Of a DNA stretch of 48,856 nt, positions 26,125-34,341 are shown in pieces (the first letter of the stretch is position 1; each line of letters opens with the position of its first letter). The notes beneath the pieces were generated by a model that did no database searches, was not told the DNA's origin, and was given only the letters and a program-made list of their open reading frames with translations. The translations under genes were made by a program, and so were the position numbers. The DNA comes from Streptomyces sp. SID10853 (GTDB lineage: Bacteria; Actinomycetota; Actinomycetes; Streptomycetales; Streptomycetaceae), in the NCBI RefSeq assembly GCF_010548145.1, contig NZ_JAAGLN010000021.1, forward strand, positions 1 to 48,856, in the 5' to 3' direction.

Positions 26125-26436
26125 TCATTGGCGACGGAATTGCTGTCTGGGTGGTTGCGTGGCTGTGGCTGTGGGGCTGGGTATGCAGGCGGGGGAGGAG
26201 GCCGGGGGCGGGCGGTGTGGTGCCGGTGTCCCGGAGGGGCGGGAGCGGGTGTGGGCCGGCTGCACGGTCGGCGCCGGGGGCGGGCCGCTTCCCCTCCCGT
26301 CCCCCGAGGGGCCGTGCAGATTGCCCGTCACCTGGACCGCGGCGCCGCAGACGAGTAACACCGCTGCCAGCGCGGTCAGTCGGACGGAGGCGCGCAGTGG
26401 CCTCGACGCCGTGGACCGCGGGTCGACGTCCATCAT
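26125..26436 (-). CDS. small single-pass membrane protein with Pro-rich tail (103 aa)
   Basis: A 103-aa protein with a short basic N-terminus, one hydrophobic segment at about residues 20-36 (RLTALAAVLLVCGAAVQV) and a long Pro/Ser/Thr-rich tail, presumably outside the membrane. The start ATG at 26436 overlaps the vWA stop by one base (TGATG), which strongly supports translation. No family recognised. It may be a membrane partner of the vWA protein. Confidence 0.65.
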   Translation of the reverse strand: MMDVDPRSTASRPLRASVRLTALAAVLLVCGAAVQVTGNLHGPSGDGRGSGPPPAPTVQPAHTRSRPSGTPAPHRPPPASSPACIPSPTATATQPPRQQFRRQ

Positions 26437-27086
26437 CAGTCCACGTATTCCTGGGCGACCTGGACGTATTCGAAGCCCTTGACGTCGGTGGCGATCTGCA
26501 TCTGACCGGTCTTCGACGAGGCGATCAGGGTGTTGAGCAGACCGGTGATCGCCGCGCTCAGTGCCGACTCGGTGTCCGAACCGTCGGCGATGAACAGCGC
26601 CTTGGTCGCCACCTGTTCCAGGACATCGCGCTTCGCGCCGCCGAAGCCGTACGCGATCACGTGGGGGTGGCGCGGCCAGTCCCTGTCCACGAGCGTGCGG
26701 AAGGAGTCCTTCCAGTACGTGTCGGTCGGAGCGCCGTCGGTCAGGAAGAAGACCGTCGGCCGTAGTACATCGAGGTTCTGCAGCCTCAGGTTGCTGACGT
26801 CCTGTTCGATGCACTCCCTCACCCGGTCGAAGGTCTTGCCGTACTCGGTGCGCCCGCCGCAGATCACCTCGGGCATGGCAGGCACCTGCTCCATGTCCGA
26901 CATCGGGATCACCACGTGCACATCGGTGGAGAAGGCGACCACACAGACCCGGGCGAACTCCGAGACGCGGGGATTCGTCGCCAGGTTGTAGTGCAGACGG
27001 GAGAGGGTCGCGTTGAGCACGGCCTCGTGCGGCTTCATCGACGAGGACGCGTCGATCACCACGTAGGTGGGCAAGCAGAGTGACAT
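26436..27086 (-). CDS. vWA-domain protein (TerY-like)
   Basis: A 216-aa protein that is almost entirely a von Willebrand factor A domain. The MIDAS metal site is complete: DASSS (12-16), T80 in GRTEY and D117 in FLTDG. Length and order resemble TerY. In the TerY-P triad described for tellurite-resistance-linked systems, a vWA protein is encoded with a PP2C phosphatase and a protein kinase, exactly the next two genes here. SD AGAGGTG lies before the ATG at 27086, 14 bp after the kinase stop. It is predicted to be a cytoplasmic scaffold or metal-dependent binding partner. Confidence 0.88.
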   Translation of the reverse strand: MSLCLPTYVVIDASSSMKPHEAVLNATLSRLHYNLATNPRVSEFARVCVVAFSTDVHVVIPMSDMEQVPAMPEVICGGRTEYGKTFDRVRECIEQDVSNLRLQNLDVLRPTVFFLTDGAPTDTYWKDSFRTLVDRDWPRHPHVIAYGFGGAKRDVLEQVATKALFIADGSDTESALSAAITGLLNTLIASSKTGQMQIATDVKGFEYVQVAQEYVD

Positions 27087-27100
27087 GGTGCACCTCTGGG

Positions 27101-28225
27101 CTAGTGGTTGGAGGCGATGACGAACAGCAGGAGCGCGGCTATGAAGACCACGAGAACCCAGCCGGCCTGCGAGCCGGACTCGGGCGGCCCTGGAGGCGTC
27201 GGCTCGGGTTTCTTCACGGGCCGACGGGCGCCGGTGGTGGACTGCGGGGCCGGCTGAGTGGCCGGCTGCGGGGGCAACGGTGGCAGCGCGGTGCGTGCCG
27301 GACGTGGCGTGGTTCTGAGATAGGGGCCGCCGCTCAGCGCCTGGTTCAGCTGAGCGGCCGATGGCCGTCGCTCGCGGTCGGCCGCGAACAGCATGTCGAG
27401 CAGCACTTCGGAGACGGCGGGCTGGTTCGGCCAGGGGGACGCGGCGACGGTGTGGAAGGTGTGCCCGTCACGCCGGCCCGTCATGCATTTGGCGACGAGC
27501 AGTCCGAGCCGGTAGCGGTCCGTGTACTCGTCGGCGTCGGTGCCCGGCGGTGTGAGCGGGTCGGCCCAGTTCGGCTGATGGATGTCCTGCATCTTCTTCG
27601 GCTGACAGCCGTCGACGTCGATGAGGTAGACGGAGCGCTGTTCCGGGCTCCAGAAGGCGTTGGAGAACGACCAGTCCGAGTAGACCAGGCCCAGGCTCTC
27701 CAGGACCGCCGCGAGCTCCGTCAGCTGGAGGCAGGCGGCCCGCCTGCCCGCGAAGCCGGGGGACGGCAGTCCGACACCCCGGATCGAATCGTCGGACTTC
27801 GCCAGCCAGTCGATCTCCACGAAGCGGCGCTCGCTGAACGCGCCGCGCCGCAGCTCGGAACGGTACTGCTCGGGCGCCATCGGGATGACGCAGCCGACGG
27901 CCGGATTGCCGGGCTCGTGGATGCGGGCCGCGGGCCAGCACGTGCCGGTGTACAGGAGCGCACGATCCGCCTCCTGCAGCGTGCCCGGAGCCGAAACGAG
28001 CTGGTCGAGCCGGTCGGCGTCCTCCGGGTGCTGGTCCGGCCGGTAGAGCTTGGCCAGCCACCCCGGATGGTTCGTCAGTGGCTTCACGGCGATGGCCTGG
28101 CCGTTGTGTTCGGAGATCGGCTCGCCCAACGGTCCGAGATCGCTGACGCTCACGGTCCGTGGCAACACCCAGCCCCGCACATCGGCCGCCGGGCCCTCGC
28201 CCTCGACGAGACGCGGTTCCGTCAT
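27101..28225 (-). CDS. membrane-anchored protein kinase-like protein
   Basis: A 374-aa protein with a divergent kinase fold. The likely ATP lysine is K59 (WLAKLYRP). The catalytic loop is LVYSDWSFSN (D184, N189) and the metal motif DVDG (203-206) replaces DFG. No glycine-rich loop of standard form is seen. A Pro-rich linker (about 300-350) leads to one C-terminal membrane helix (354-372), so the kinase domain is cytoplasmic and tail-anchored. It overlaps the upstream PP2C stop by ATGA. This is the kinase member of a TerY-P-like triad. Retention of D184 and N189 argues for activity, but the lack of a classical HRD makes this uncertain. Confidence 0.82.
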   Translation of the reverse strand: MTEPRLVEGEGPAADVRGWVLPRTVSVSDLGPLGEPISEHNGQAIAVKPLTNHPGWLAKLYRPDQHPEDADRLDQLVSAPGTLQEADRALLYTGTCWPAARIHEPGNPAVGCVIPMAPEQYRSELRRGAFSERRFVEIDWLAKSDDSIRGVGLPSPGFAGRRAACLQLTELAAVLESLGLVYSDWSFSNAFWSPEQRSVYLIDVDGCQPKKMQDIHQPNWADPLTPPGTDADEYTDRYRLGLLVAKCMTGRRDGHTFHTVAASPWPNQPAVSEVLLDMLFAADRERRPSAAQLNQALSGGPYLRTTPRPARTALPPLPPQPATQPAPQSTTGARRPVKKPEPTPPGPPESGSQAGWVLVVFIAALLLFVIASNH

Positions 28226-29421
28226 GCCCGGTCACCGTTCCACATCACGACAGCGGTGCGGTCGTCAAGGCACTGAGGTGCGTCGAAGCCGACGTCGGCG
28301 GTGAACCGTGTGGCCGGGACCGGCGAGCGCCAGGCGTTCGCGAAGTACTCGTTGACGTTGCCCGCCTGGTCCGCCCACGCGTCGCCGATCCCGTCCGTGA
28401 CCAGGGCCAGGGCGGCACCGGGAGCCAGCGTGACGTACTGGCCCATGGCCAGTTGGGGTGTGTCCGGCAGTCGCCCGGCGACCTCGTTCGAGACCACCGC
28501 GGCCGCGCGGTCCTTGGCCTCGCCGGCGGTGAACCGCCACTGTGGGACGCGCGGGTCGAGCGTCCAGGCCGAGCTGTCGCCGAGCCAGGTGATCCAGGCC
28601 TCGGCAACGCCGTTCGCGTCCGGCTCGGCGAGCACCGCGGTGATCAGCACGGTGGCCACGTGCGAGGTGTCGACGCCGCGTCCGGCCGCGTGAGCGGCGA
28701 CCGATTCCGCGATCCGCCCGTACAGCTCTTCGACATCGAGCCTGCCGAACCCCACTGTCTCGATCTGCTCGCGCAGCAGGGTGACGGCCCGGCTGGAGGC
28801 CGTTGTGGCCCCGGCGTCGGACCAAGCCGCGCTGGACAGGCCGTCGGCCACGGCCACGATCGCGTACCGGCTGTCCCGGCTCCGCCCGATCCGGTACGAG
28901 TCCTGCCGCGGCTCGGCGGGTTGGCTGCAGCGGTGGCCGGGCCCGATGACGGAGGCCGCGCGGACGGTGAACGTACCGACCGTGGCCTCGTCGGCAGCGA
29001 TCCCGTTCTGTACCGTGCGCTCGGGCAGCAGCCAGGGGTAGCCCTGGGCGCGCGCCCCGTCGCCGAAACGGGGAACGCTGAGGTCGGTCGGCCGCTCGCG
29101 CAGGAACGGCCGGGGCCTCGGGGACGGGGGCTGCGGCGCCGCAGGTCCGGCGACGTAGTGGCAGACCGGAACCGCTGTGCGGGGCTGGGATTCCGGTGCG
29201 AGCCGGTCCCGCTGCCGGGCGAGCGCCGCGGATGTGGACCCGAGTACGGCCGCCGCGCCGACGGCACCCACGGCCGCGAGGGCGAATCCGTCCACCAGCA
29301 GGTCGTACCGCCGATGCGGCATGCCGACCTCGATGAAGGCCCCGATGGCGACGGCCATGAGCAGCACCGCCCGCAAGCGTCCGTCCATGAGACCGTCCCG
29401 ACGGCCGTCGTCCCGGCTCAC
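28222..29421 (-). CDS. membrane PP2C-family serine/threonine phosphatase
   Basis: A 399-aa protein. Two N-terminal hydrophobic segments (about 15-33 and 41-62) and a Pro-rich linker precede a PP2C domain (about 150-399). Metal-ligand motifs are present: QDSYRIG (D174), VADG (D193, G194), LVTDGIGDAW (D343) and CLDDRT (D386/D387). The start at 29421 overlaps the upstream stop by ATGA; an in-frame ATG also exists at 29388. It probably reverses phosphorylation by the adjacent kinase at the membrane. Confidence 0.88.
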   Translation of the reverse strand: MSRDDGRRDGLMDGRLRAVLLMAVAIGAFIEVGMPHRRYDLLVDGFALAAVGAVGAAAVLGSTSAALARQRDRLAPESQPRTAVPVCHYVAGPAAPQPPSPRPRPFLRERPTDLSVPRFGDGARAQGYPWLLPERTVQNGIAADEATVGTFTVRAASVIGPGHRCSQPAEPRQDSYRIGRSRDSRYAIVAVADGLSSAAWSDAGATTASSRAVTLLREQIETVGFGRLDVEELYGRIAESVAAHAAGRGVDTSHVATVLITAVLAEPDANGVAEAWITWLGDSSAWTLDPRVPQWRFTAGEAKDRAAAVVSNEVAGRLPDTPQLAMGQYVTLAPGAALALVTDGIGDAWADQAGNVNEYFANAWRSPVPATRFTADVGFDAPQCLDDRTAVVMWNGDRA

Positions 29422-29834
29422 GGCCGTTCCCCGGAATCCCGGGAATTCGGCCCGGAGGAAAAATTCTGAGTGCCGTGCTGCACCGCGAATACCTCACCTG
29501 AATTGGTGGCGGAATTGACCTGGATCACGATGTCCGGCCTTTCCGGTGTGCGCAGCGAAGCCAGGGCCATGACGTCCTGGGCGATATCCCGGTTCCGGTC
29601 GAGCAGCTGGGACAGGGCTTCGGTCCAGTAGTCCACTGCCCCGGCGTCGACCGCTCCCCTCGTGGCGGTCGACTGCCGGTTCAGTGCGGCGGACAGCTCG
29701 TTGCGGCGGCTGCCGCGTGCCTGTGCGAGAACCCTGTCCATCAGCCTCTTCGCCTCCTGCCAGAGATCGGTGCCCATTGCGGAGACCAGAGCGGTGGCGC
29801 CGCTCGCGGCCAGCGCGGCGAGTTCCTCGTTCAT
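29418..29834 (-). CDS. 138-aa protein with shared FAVQHG tail
   Basis: A soluble, mostly alpha-helical protein (about 1-95), followed by a beta-rich C-terminus: DIVIQVNSATNSGEVFAVQH and then GTQNF. The segment VFAVQHGT (115-122) recurs almost identically in the 81-aa protein at 34028 and, more loosely, at the end of the upstream cyclase-like protein. No known family recognised. It is coupled to PP2C by ATGA and lies 9 bp after the cyclase-like gene. A role as an interaction or scaffold protein is inferred from the shared tag. Confidence 0.75.
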   Translation of the reverse strand: MNEELAALAASGATALVSAMGTDLWQEAKRLMDRVLAQARGSRRNELSAALNRQSTATRGAVDAGAVDYWTEALSQLLDRNRDIAQDVMALASLRTPERPDIVIQVNSATNSGEVFAVQHGTQNFSSGPNSRDSGERP

Positions 29835-29843
29835 CGGCGCGTA

Positions 29844-30587
29844 TCAACCCCGGTCGTTGTGGCGGATGTACTGGTCGCCCCGGTGCACGGCGAAGGCCGT
29901 GCCGTGCCCCGAGGCCTGGACGAGCTGCTCCACGGTCCGCGGCCCGGGCCGCGCGGGCTGCTCGCCGGAGACCGGGTCCGGGCCGGAACCGACGCGTGGC
30001 CCGACGGGGCTGCCCGGGTACCAGAGCCAGGCCCGCGCGGCGTACTCCTTGACCCGGACGTCGGCCGCGGTGAAGGCGTCCGCTTCGAGCCCCTCGTAGC
30101 CGTGCCCGACTGTCTCCTCGTAGAAGTGGCGCGAGAGGATCGCGGCCAGCGGGGTGCCGCCGGTGCCGGCCAGGGTCGCGTGCCGCAGCGGGGGCGAGTC
30201 GAGCAGCCGGGCCAGCGCCTCGAAGGGGGCGCCGGAGACGGTGCCGTCCGGATCGAGCCGGACCTCGCCCGCGTGCACCGCGGCCCGCACTCGCAGCCGA
30301 GTGTCCGCGCCGGCGTGCCTGTTGTGCTCGCGGATCCGCGAGCACAGCTCAGGGAGCAGCGGGAACAGCAGTCCGGCCTTGGGCAGTGCGGCCGGGGCGA
30401 CGAGCCGGCAGCCGTCTCCGGTGTCGGTGTACAAGAAGTCCTGCGACTTCAGATCCGCGATGCCCAGGGCGCCGAAAAGCGCGGAGCGCAGAACTCCGCG
30501 GATCTCCTGAAGCCGCTGCTCGCCGCGGCCCGCGGAGCCCGCGATGTCGCACGCCAGCAGGGCTCGGTATTCATACCTCGGATTCAC
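29844..30587 (-). CDS. class III nucleotidyl cyclase-like protein with shared C-terminal tag
   Basis: A 247-aa protein whose first 190 residues follow the class III cyclase pattern. ALLACDIAGS carries D14, YTDTGDGCRLV carries D58, and RAAVHAGEV and GAPFEALARLL follow. Both metal-binding aspartates are kept. In the last motif the usual asparagine is replaced by glutamate (E123), so substrate or activity may differ. The C-terminus ends in HGTAFAVHRGDQYIRHND, resembling the FAVQHG tag of two neighbours. The frame is open to 30788, but the GTG at 30587 with GGAGGG upstream begins the conserved fold. It is divergent from a cyclic-nucleotide-binding regulator, which supports a signalling role. A non-catalytic nucleotide sensor is the alternative. 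Confidence 0.78.
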   Translation of the reverse strand: MNPRYEYRALLACDIAGSAGRGEQRLQEIRGVLRSALFGALGIADLKSQDFLYTDTGDGCRLVAPAALPKAGLLFPLLPELCSRIREHNRHAGADTRLRVRAAVHAGEVRLDPDGTVSGAPFEALARLLDSPPLRHATLAGTGGTPLAAILSRHFYEETVGHGYEGLEADAFTAADVRVKEYAARAWLWYPGSPVGPRVGSGPDPVSGEQPARPGPRTVEQLVQASGHGTAFAVHRGDQYIRHNDRG

Positions 30588-30759
30588 AATCCCTCCGCGA
30601 TCACGACGGGGACCGGCAATTCGGAGATCGATTTGCTGTCGTCCCTGTTGTCCGGTGCAGACAAGATGATTGACGGGATCGTAGAGGAGGGGTCCCCGGG
30701 TAGAACGGCTACTAATACGGCTTGTACGGCTTCGGCCGATGACAGGAGAGGTGTGGCCG
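30588..30759. promoter_or_regulatory. divergent promoter region, cyclase operon / Crp-like regulator
   Basis: A 172-bp intergenic region with below-average GC around 30630-30720 (TCGATTTGC, GATGATTGACGG, CTACTAATACGG). TTGACG at 30670-30675 is a possible plus-strand -35, but no convincing -10 is found at the right distance. No full TGTGA-N6-TCACA Crp box was seen. Confidence 0.35.
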
Positions 30760-31494
30760 ATGAGGAACACACAGGTGCGCGGGGCCACGGCCTACTGGCC
30801 GTCGGCCGGGCTGCTCGGCCGGGTTGGCGACGCCGACCGCGGAATTCTCATGGGACTCGGCCACGGCGTGGTCTACCCGGCGGGCCAGATCACCATCCGT
30901 GAGGCCGACACCTCGGACTTCGCGCTGCTCCTGCTCGGCGGCACCGTGAAGGTCACCGCCCTTGCGCAGGACGGCCGCGAGGCGCTGCTGGCCGTACGGA
31001 TGGCCGGGGACCTGGTCGGGGAGTTCGCCGGGATCGACGGCCAGCCGCGCGTCGGCACCGTGACCGCCTGCGGCAGGGTGCCGGCCCGCTACATACTCCG
31101 CTCCGAACTGCTGGAGTGCACGAAGCAGCACCCCTCCATAGGACTTGCGCTCAGCGCGAGCGTGGTGGCCAAGCTGCGCACGGCGACCGGCCGGATCGTC
31201 GACTTCACCGGTTGCGACGTGCTCGGGCGGCTGGCCAGGATCCTGCACCACCTGGCCGTCATCTACGGGCCTCCGGGCCGGAACGAAGCACAACTCCCGC
31301 TGTCGCAGCCGGGGATGGCCACGCTGGTCGGCGCGGCGGAGTCGTCGGTCCACAAGGCGCTGCGGGCGTTGCGGGAGTCCGGCGCGGTGGTGACCGGCTA
31401 TCGCAGGATCATGATCCTTGACCTGGATCACCTCGCCAGGATCGCCGTTGCGGCCGGGTCCGACGGATCTGCGGCGATTTCGCCGAACACGTAA
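30760..31494 (+). CDS. Crp/Fnr-family cyclic-nucleotide-binding regulator
   Basis: A 244-aa regulator. The cNMP-binding beta-roll (about 20-115) includes GDLVGEF and QPRVGTVTA, positioned like the phosphate-binding cassette with R97. A dimer helix and a Crp-type winged HTH (about 178-225, LSQPGMATLVGAAESSVHKALRALRESG) follow. The in-frame ATG at 30739 is possible, but the ATG at 30760 has AGGAGAGGTG upstream. It is divergent from a nucleotidyl-cyclase-like gene and 80 bp before the STAND NTPase, so it is the likely regulator of both operons, possibly responding to the nucleotide made next door. Confidence 0.88.
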   Translation: MRNTQVRGATAYWPSAGLLGRVGDADRGILMGLGHGVVYPAGQITIREADTSDFALLLLGGTVKVTALAQDGREALLAVRMAGDLVGEFAGIDGQPRVGTVTACGRVPARYILRSELLECTKQHPSIGLALSASVVAKLRTATGRIVDFTGCDVLGRLARILHHLAVIYGPPGRNEAQLPLSQPGMATLVGAAESSVHKALRALRESGAVVTGYRRIMILDLDHLARIAVAAGSDGSAAISPNT

Positions 31495-31574
31495 AAGCGC
31501 CGGGTTCGTACGACGGGCCGGCGCCAGCATGGCCAAGTGCAGGGACCCGGTAGGGCAGAGGACGGGGGAAGAAC

Positions 31575-33992
31575 ATGTCGGAGAACAACGGTGTTGCGGG
31601 CGCTTCCGGGCGGGTACGGACCGGCGACGTGTCCGGAACGATGGTCGTGGGCGACCACAACACGGTGAGCAACCTGGAGATCACCGCTCAGTACGGTTCG
31701 ACCGTCACCGTGCACGGGGGGCCGCTGCCGGATCCGGTCAAGCGCCAACCGATCTCCCAGCTGCCGCGGTCCGCCGCCGGGCGGCTGATCGGACGGGAGC
31801 CGGACGTACGCGTACTGCGAGAGGCCATCGGGAAACGGCAGTTGGTGCAGATCTGGGGTGCGCCGGGGGTCGGCAAGAGCGCGCTGCTGCGCCACCTTGC
31901 GTGCGAGATGCCGCACGGGCCCGAAGGAGTGGCCTATGTCGAAGCCGGCGGACGTACGGCTGATGACATCGCGCAGGCGATATTCGACATCAGCTTCGAC
32001 GCGCCGGACTACAAGCCGTCGTTGGAGGTGCTGAAGGAGCATCTGAAGACCCTGCGGCTGCGGATCTACCTGGACGACGCGGGACTCGACGAGAAGGACC
32101 TGCGCCGCCTCTTCGACATGGCCGGGCAGTCCACGTTCGTCTTCACCTCGCAGCAGCGGTCCGCGGTCGACTGTGTGCACGCGATCCGGCTCGAAGGGCT
32201 GACGGCCACGGCCGCGGCCGAACTGATGGAGATGCTGCTCTCCCGGAAACTGCTGCCCGACGAGGCGCCGGTCGTGGGCGCGTTGTGCGACGCGGTGGGA
32301 GGCAACCCGCTCCGGCTGCGGCGCATCGCCCTGTCGGCCGTGACCGGCAAGGGCCTGCCGGGCATCGCCGATCTCCCCGAACTGCTTCCCGCGCTGCTGA
32401 AGAAGCTCCGGCCGCAGGAGCGCGATCTGCTGCACCTGCTCGGCTCGCTGTCCGGCGCCGAGCTGTCCACCGGGCATCTCCATGACCTGCTCGGTCTGCC
32501 GGACGTCGACACGCTCGCCGGTGGTCTGGTGCGGCACGGCCTGCTGCTCGCATCGGAGAGCGGCTACAGCTGTCCGCCGGACGTCGCCGAGTCCGTGCTG
32601 GACAACCGGAAGACGGTGTATCCCGCCGACCGGCTCTGCCGGACGCTCACCACGTGGGTCGAGGCGAGGGACACCACCCCGGACGATGTCGCGGCACACT
32701 TCCAGGCCCTGGATGTCGCGGTGCTGCGAGCGGAGAAGAGCGGACACGCGCAGCTCGGCGCGGCGCTGGCCCGTGCCGCCTCGCCGAAGCTGGCGCTGTC
32801 CCGGCAGTTCGACGCGTGGGGCGGCCTGCTCGGAGTCGGCTGGGCGGCGGCGAAGTGCGCGGGGGACAAGGAGGGCGAGGAGTTCTTCCTGCGTGAGGCC
32901 CGCACCCGCCGGAGGGCGATCGGGCGGGCCGCGCAGACGGCGGCCCTGGTGCTGGAGGCGGATGTGCTGTGGCGGGAACTCACCGCCCTGCACAAGCATT
33001 CGGCGGTCCAGCAGGTCACCGGCTCGGCGTCGACCGGCACACCACCGGTCCACCCGGTCGCTCCGGCGCACGGCGTGGTCCACACACAGGCATTGGCACA
33101 CCCGGCTGCCGCCACGTCCGCCACTTCGGCTCCCGGGCACACCGCCCTGCCCGCCCACGTGGCGAAGCCGGTGGTCGACCTGTCCCATGCCTCCGCACAG
33201 CCGCACGCCGCCGCCCACCTGACCGGCGCCCACTCGGCCGCGCCGGTACCCCAGCAGATCGACCTCTCGGCGGCGCACTCTTCCGCTGCCCACTCGACGC
33301 CCGCCGTGAGCACCACCACGTCCACGACGAGCGCAGGCCACACGGCACTCACCGCCGCCGGTGCGGCGAGTGCCAAGGGCGGTATATCGGCACTCGTCCT
33401 CGCCTGCACGATCGGCCTCGCGACCGTACTCGGCGTGGGTGCCATGGTGTACGCGAACGATCAGTCGAGCCCGTCTCCCACCGTCGTGGCGGGACCTGCC
33501 GGAGCGCCGAGCCCGGTCGACGACACCGCGGCCACCGGTGACAGCGATGACACCGAGACCACCGATGACGCCTCGCCCACCGTGGATCCCGTGTGCGAGA
33601 CGGTGCTCCCGAAGCTGACTTCGGAGTCCCAGCAGTACAACACCGATGCCGACGCCGCGGACGCCGCGTTCGACTCGTACAGCAGCGCCGTGGACAGCTA
33701 CAACTCGGGCGTGACGTCCACTGTTCCCGACGACAGCGCGGTCGTCTCCGCCGACAACACCGTCGCCGACGACCTGAACACCATCGAGTCCACGTTGCAG
33801 CTCGCCATATCGGAATCCCAGGACAGCTCCGTGGAAGCAGACCTCACCAGCATGCTGACGGCCGTTCAGGAGATGGCGAGTCAGTACCAGGCATTCGAAC
33901 CCGATGTCTCAGGCAGCGTGATCGACACATCGAGTCAGAGCTCGGCGATGCGATCCGCCATCGACGGCCTGCTGACCGACTGCGGCGAGTGA
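31575..33992 (+). CDS. transmembrane STAND (NB-ARC-like) NTPase with N-terminal VVGDxN tag
   Basis: An 805-aa protein. Residues 16-33 hold TGDVSGTMVVGDHNTVSN, a beta-type tag repeated in the 81-aa protein downstream. An NB-ARC-like NTPase follows: Walker A GAPGVGKS (95-102), Walker B RIYLDDAG (163-170), sensor FTSQQR and GGNPLRL (242-248). Winged-helix and helical arms extend to about 470. A His/Ala/Ser/Thr-rich linker (about 475-600), one membrane helix (604-626) and an Asp/Ser/Thr-rich outer part close the protein. The outer part is bounded by two cysteines (about 674 and 803), probably a disulfide-closed helical domain. No TPR or WD repeats or effector nuclease domain are seen. It would couple an extracytoplasmic signal to NTP-dependent oligomerisation, or the reverse. 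ATG at 31575 after GGGGGAAG. Confidence 0.85.
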   Translation: MSENNGVAGASGRVRTGDVSGTMVVGDHNTVSNLEITAQYGSTVTVHGGPLPDPVKRQPISQLPRSAAGRLIGREPDVRVLREAIGKRQLVQIWGAPGVGKSALLRHLACEMPHGPEGVAYVEAGGRTADDIAQAIFDISFDAPDYKPSLEVLKEHLKTLRLRIYLDDAGLDEKDLRRLFDMAGQSTFVFTSQQRSAVDCVHAIRLEGLTATAAAELMEMLLSRKLLPDEAPVVGALCDAVGGNPLRLRRIALSAVTGKGLPGIADLPELLPALLKKLRPQERDLLHLLGSLSGAELSTGHLHDLLGLPDVDTLAGGLVRHGLLLASESGYSCPPDVAESVLDNRKTVYPADRLCRTLTTWVEARDTTPDDVAAHFQALDVAVLRAEKSGHAQLGAALARAASPKLALSRQFDAWGGLLGVGWAAAKCAGDKEGEEFFLREARTRRRAIGRAAQTAALVLEADVLWRELTALHKHSAVQQVTGSASTGTPPVHPVAPAHGVVHTQALAHPAAATSATSAPGHTALPAHVAKPVVDLSHASAQPHAAAHLTGAHSAAPVPQQIDLSAAHSSAAHSTPAVSTTTSTTSAGHTALTAAGAASAKGGISALVLACTIGLATVLGVGAMVYANDQSSPSPTVVAGPAGAPSPVDDTAATGDSDDTETTDDASPTVDPVCETVLPKLTSESQQYNTDADAADAAFDSYSSAVDSYNSGVTSTVPDDSAVVSADNTVADDLNTIESTLQLAISESQDSSVEADLTSMLTAVQEMASQYQAFEPDVSGSVIDTSSQSSAMRSAIDGLLTDCGE

Positions 33993-34027
33993 CCTCGCCC
34001 GGGACCAACCAGAGGAAAGGGCCGGCC

Positions 34028-34273
34028 ATGCCTGCGGAATCCACACACGGAGACATCCACACCGGGGACGTTTCCGGGACCTTCGTCGTAGGAGACAACA
34101 ACCGCGTGACGAACACGACGCGTCGCCCCAGGCCGCCGGTGCCGGTGCCTGAACCTGAGTCGGAGCCTCAGCAGCAGAGTTCGGCGGAGGACCAGGCCGC
34201 CGTGTTCGCCGTGCAACACGGCACCATGCACGTCACGTACAACGCCGGAGCCGAGCGTGAGGCGGAAGGCTGA
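34028..34273 (+). CDS. 81-aa protein carrying both shared tags (candidate adaptor)
   Basis: A small protein built from two tags joined by a Pro/Glu/Gln linker. Residues 12-28 (TGDVSGTFVVGDNNRVT) match the N-terminus of the STAND NTPase. Residues 58-72 (AVFAVQHGTMHVTYN) match the tail of the 138-aa protein and resemble that of the cyclase-like protein. The ATG at 34028 follows GAGGAAAGGG and lies 35 bp after the NTPase stop, so the two are co-transcribed. There is no other domain. It is predicted to bridge the NTPase to the proteins of the divergent operon (inference). A long open frame from 33593 overlaps it but is a shadow of the NTPase gene. Confidence 0.75.
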   Translation: MPAESTHGDIHTGDVSGTFVVGDNNRVTNTTRRPRPPVPVPEPESEPQQQSSAEDQAAVFAVQHGTMHVTYNAGAEREAEG

Positions 34274-34282
34274 GAAACACGG

Positions 34283-34313
34283 CGTGCCCCGGCCTGCGTC
34301 CGGCCGGGGCACG
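34283..34313. terminator. terminator between convergent operons
   Basis: A 12-bp perfect stem, CGTGCCCCGGCC (34283-34294) with GGCCGGGGCACG (34302-34313), and a 7-nt loop. It lies just after the 81-aa gene and before the end of the convergent FHA gene, so it probably serves both. Confidence 0.85.
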
Positions 34314-34341
34314 TGCCGTGCGATCCGCTCAGTTTCCGTCG

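Noticed and set aside
30581..30600. Crp-type binding site at the cyclase gene start
   Set aside because: Only one half-site-like TGTGAAT is present, and it includes the GTG start codon itself; no matching TCACA arm at the correct spacing.
31428..33341. 637-aa minus-strand open frame opposite the STAND NTPase
   Set aside because: Antisense shadow; it has no start site or domain and would overlap the Crp-like gene end.
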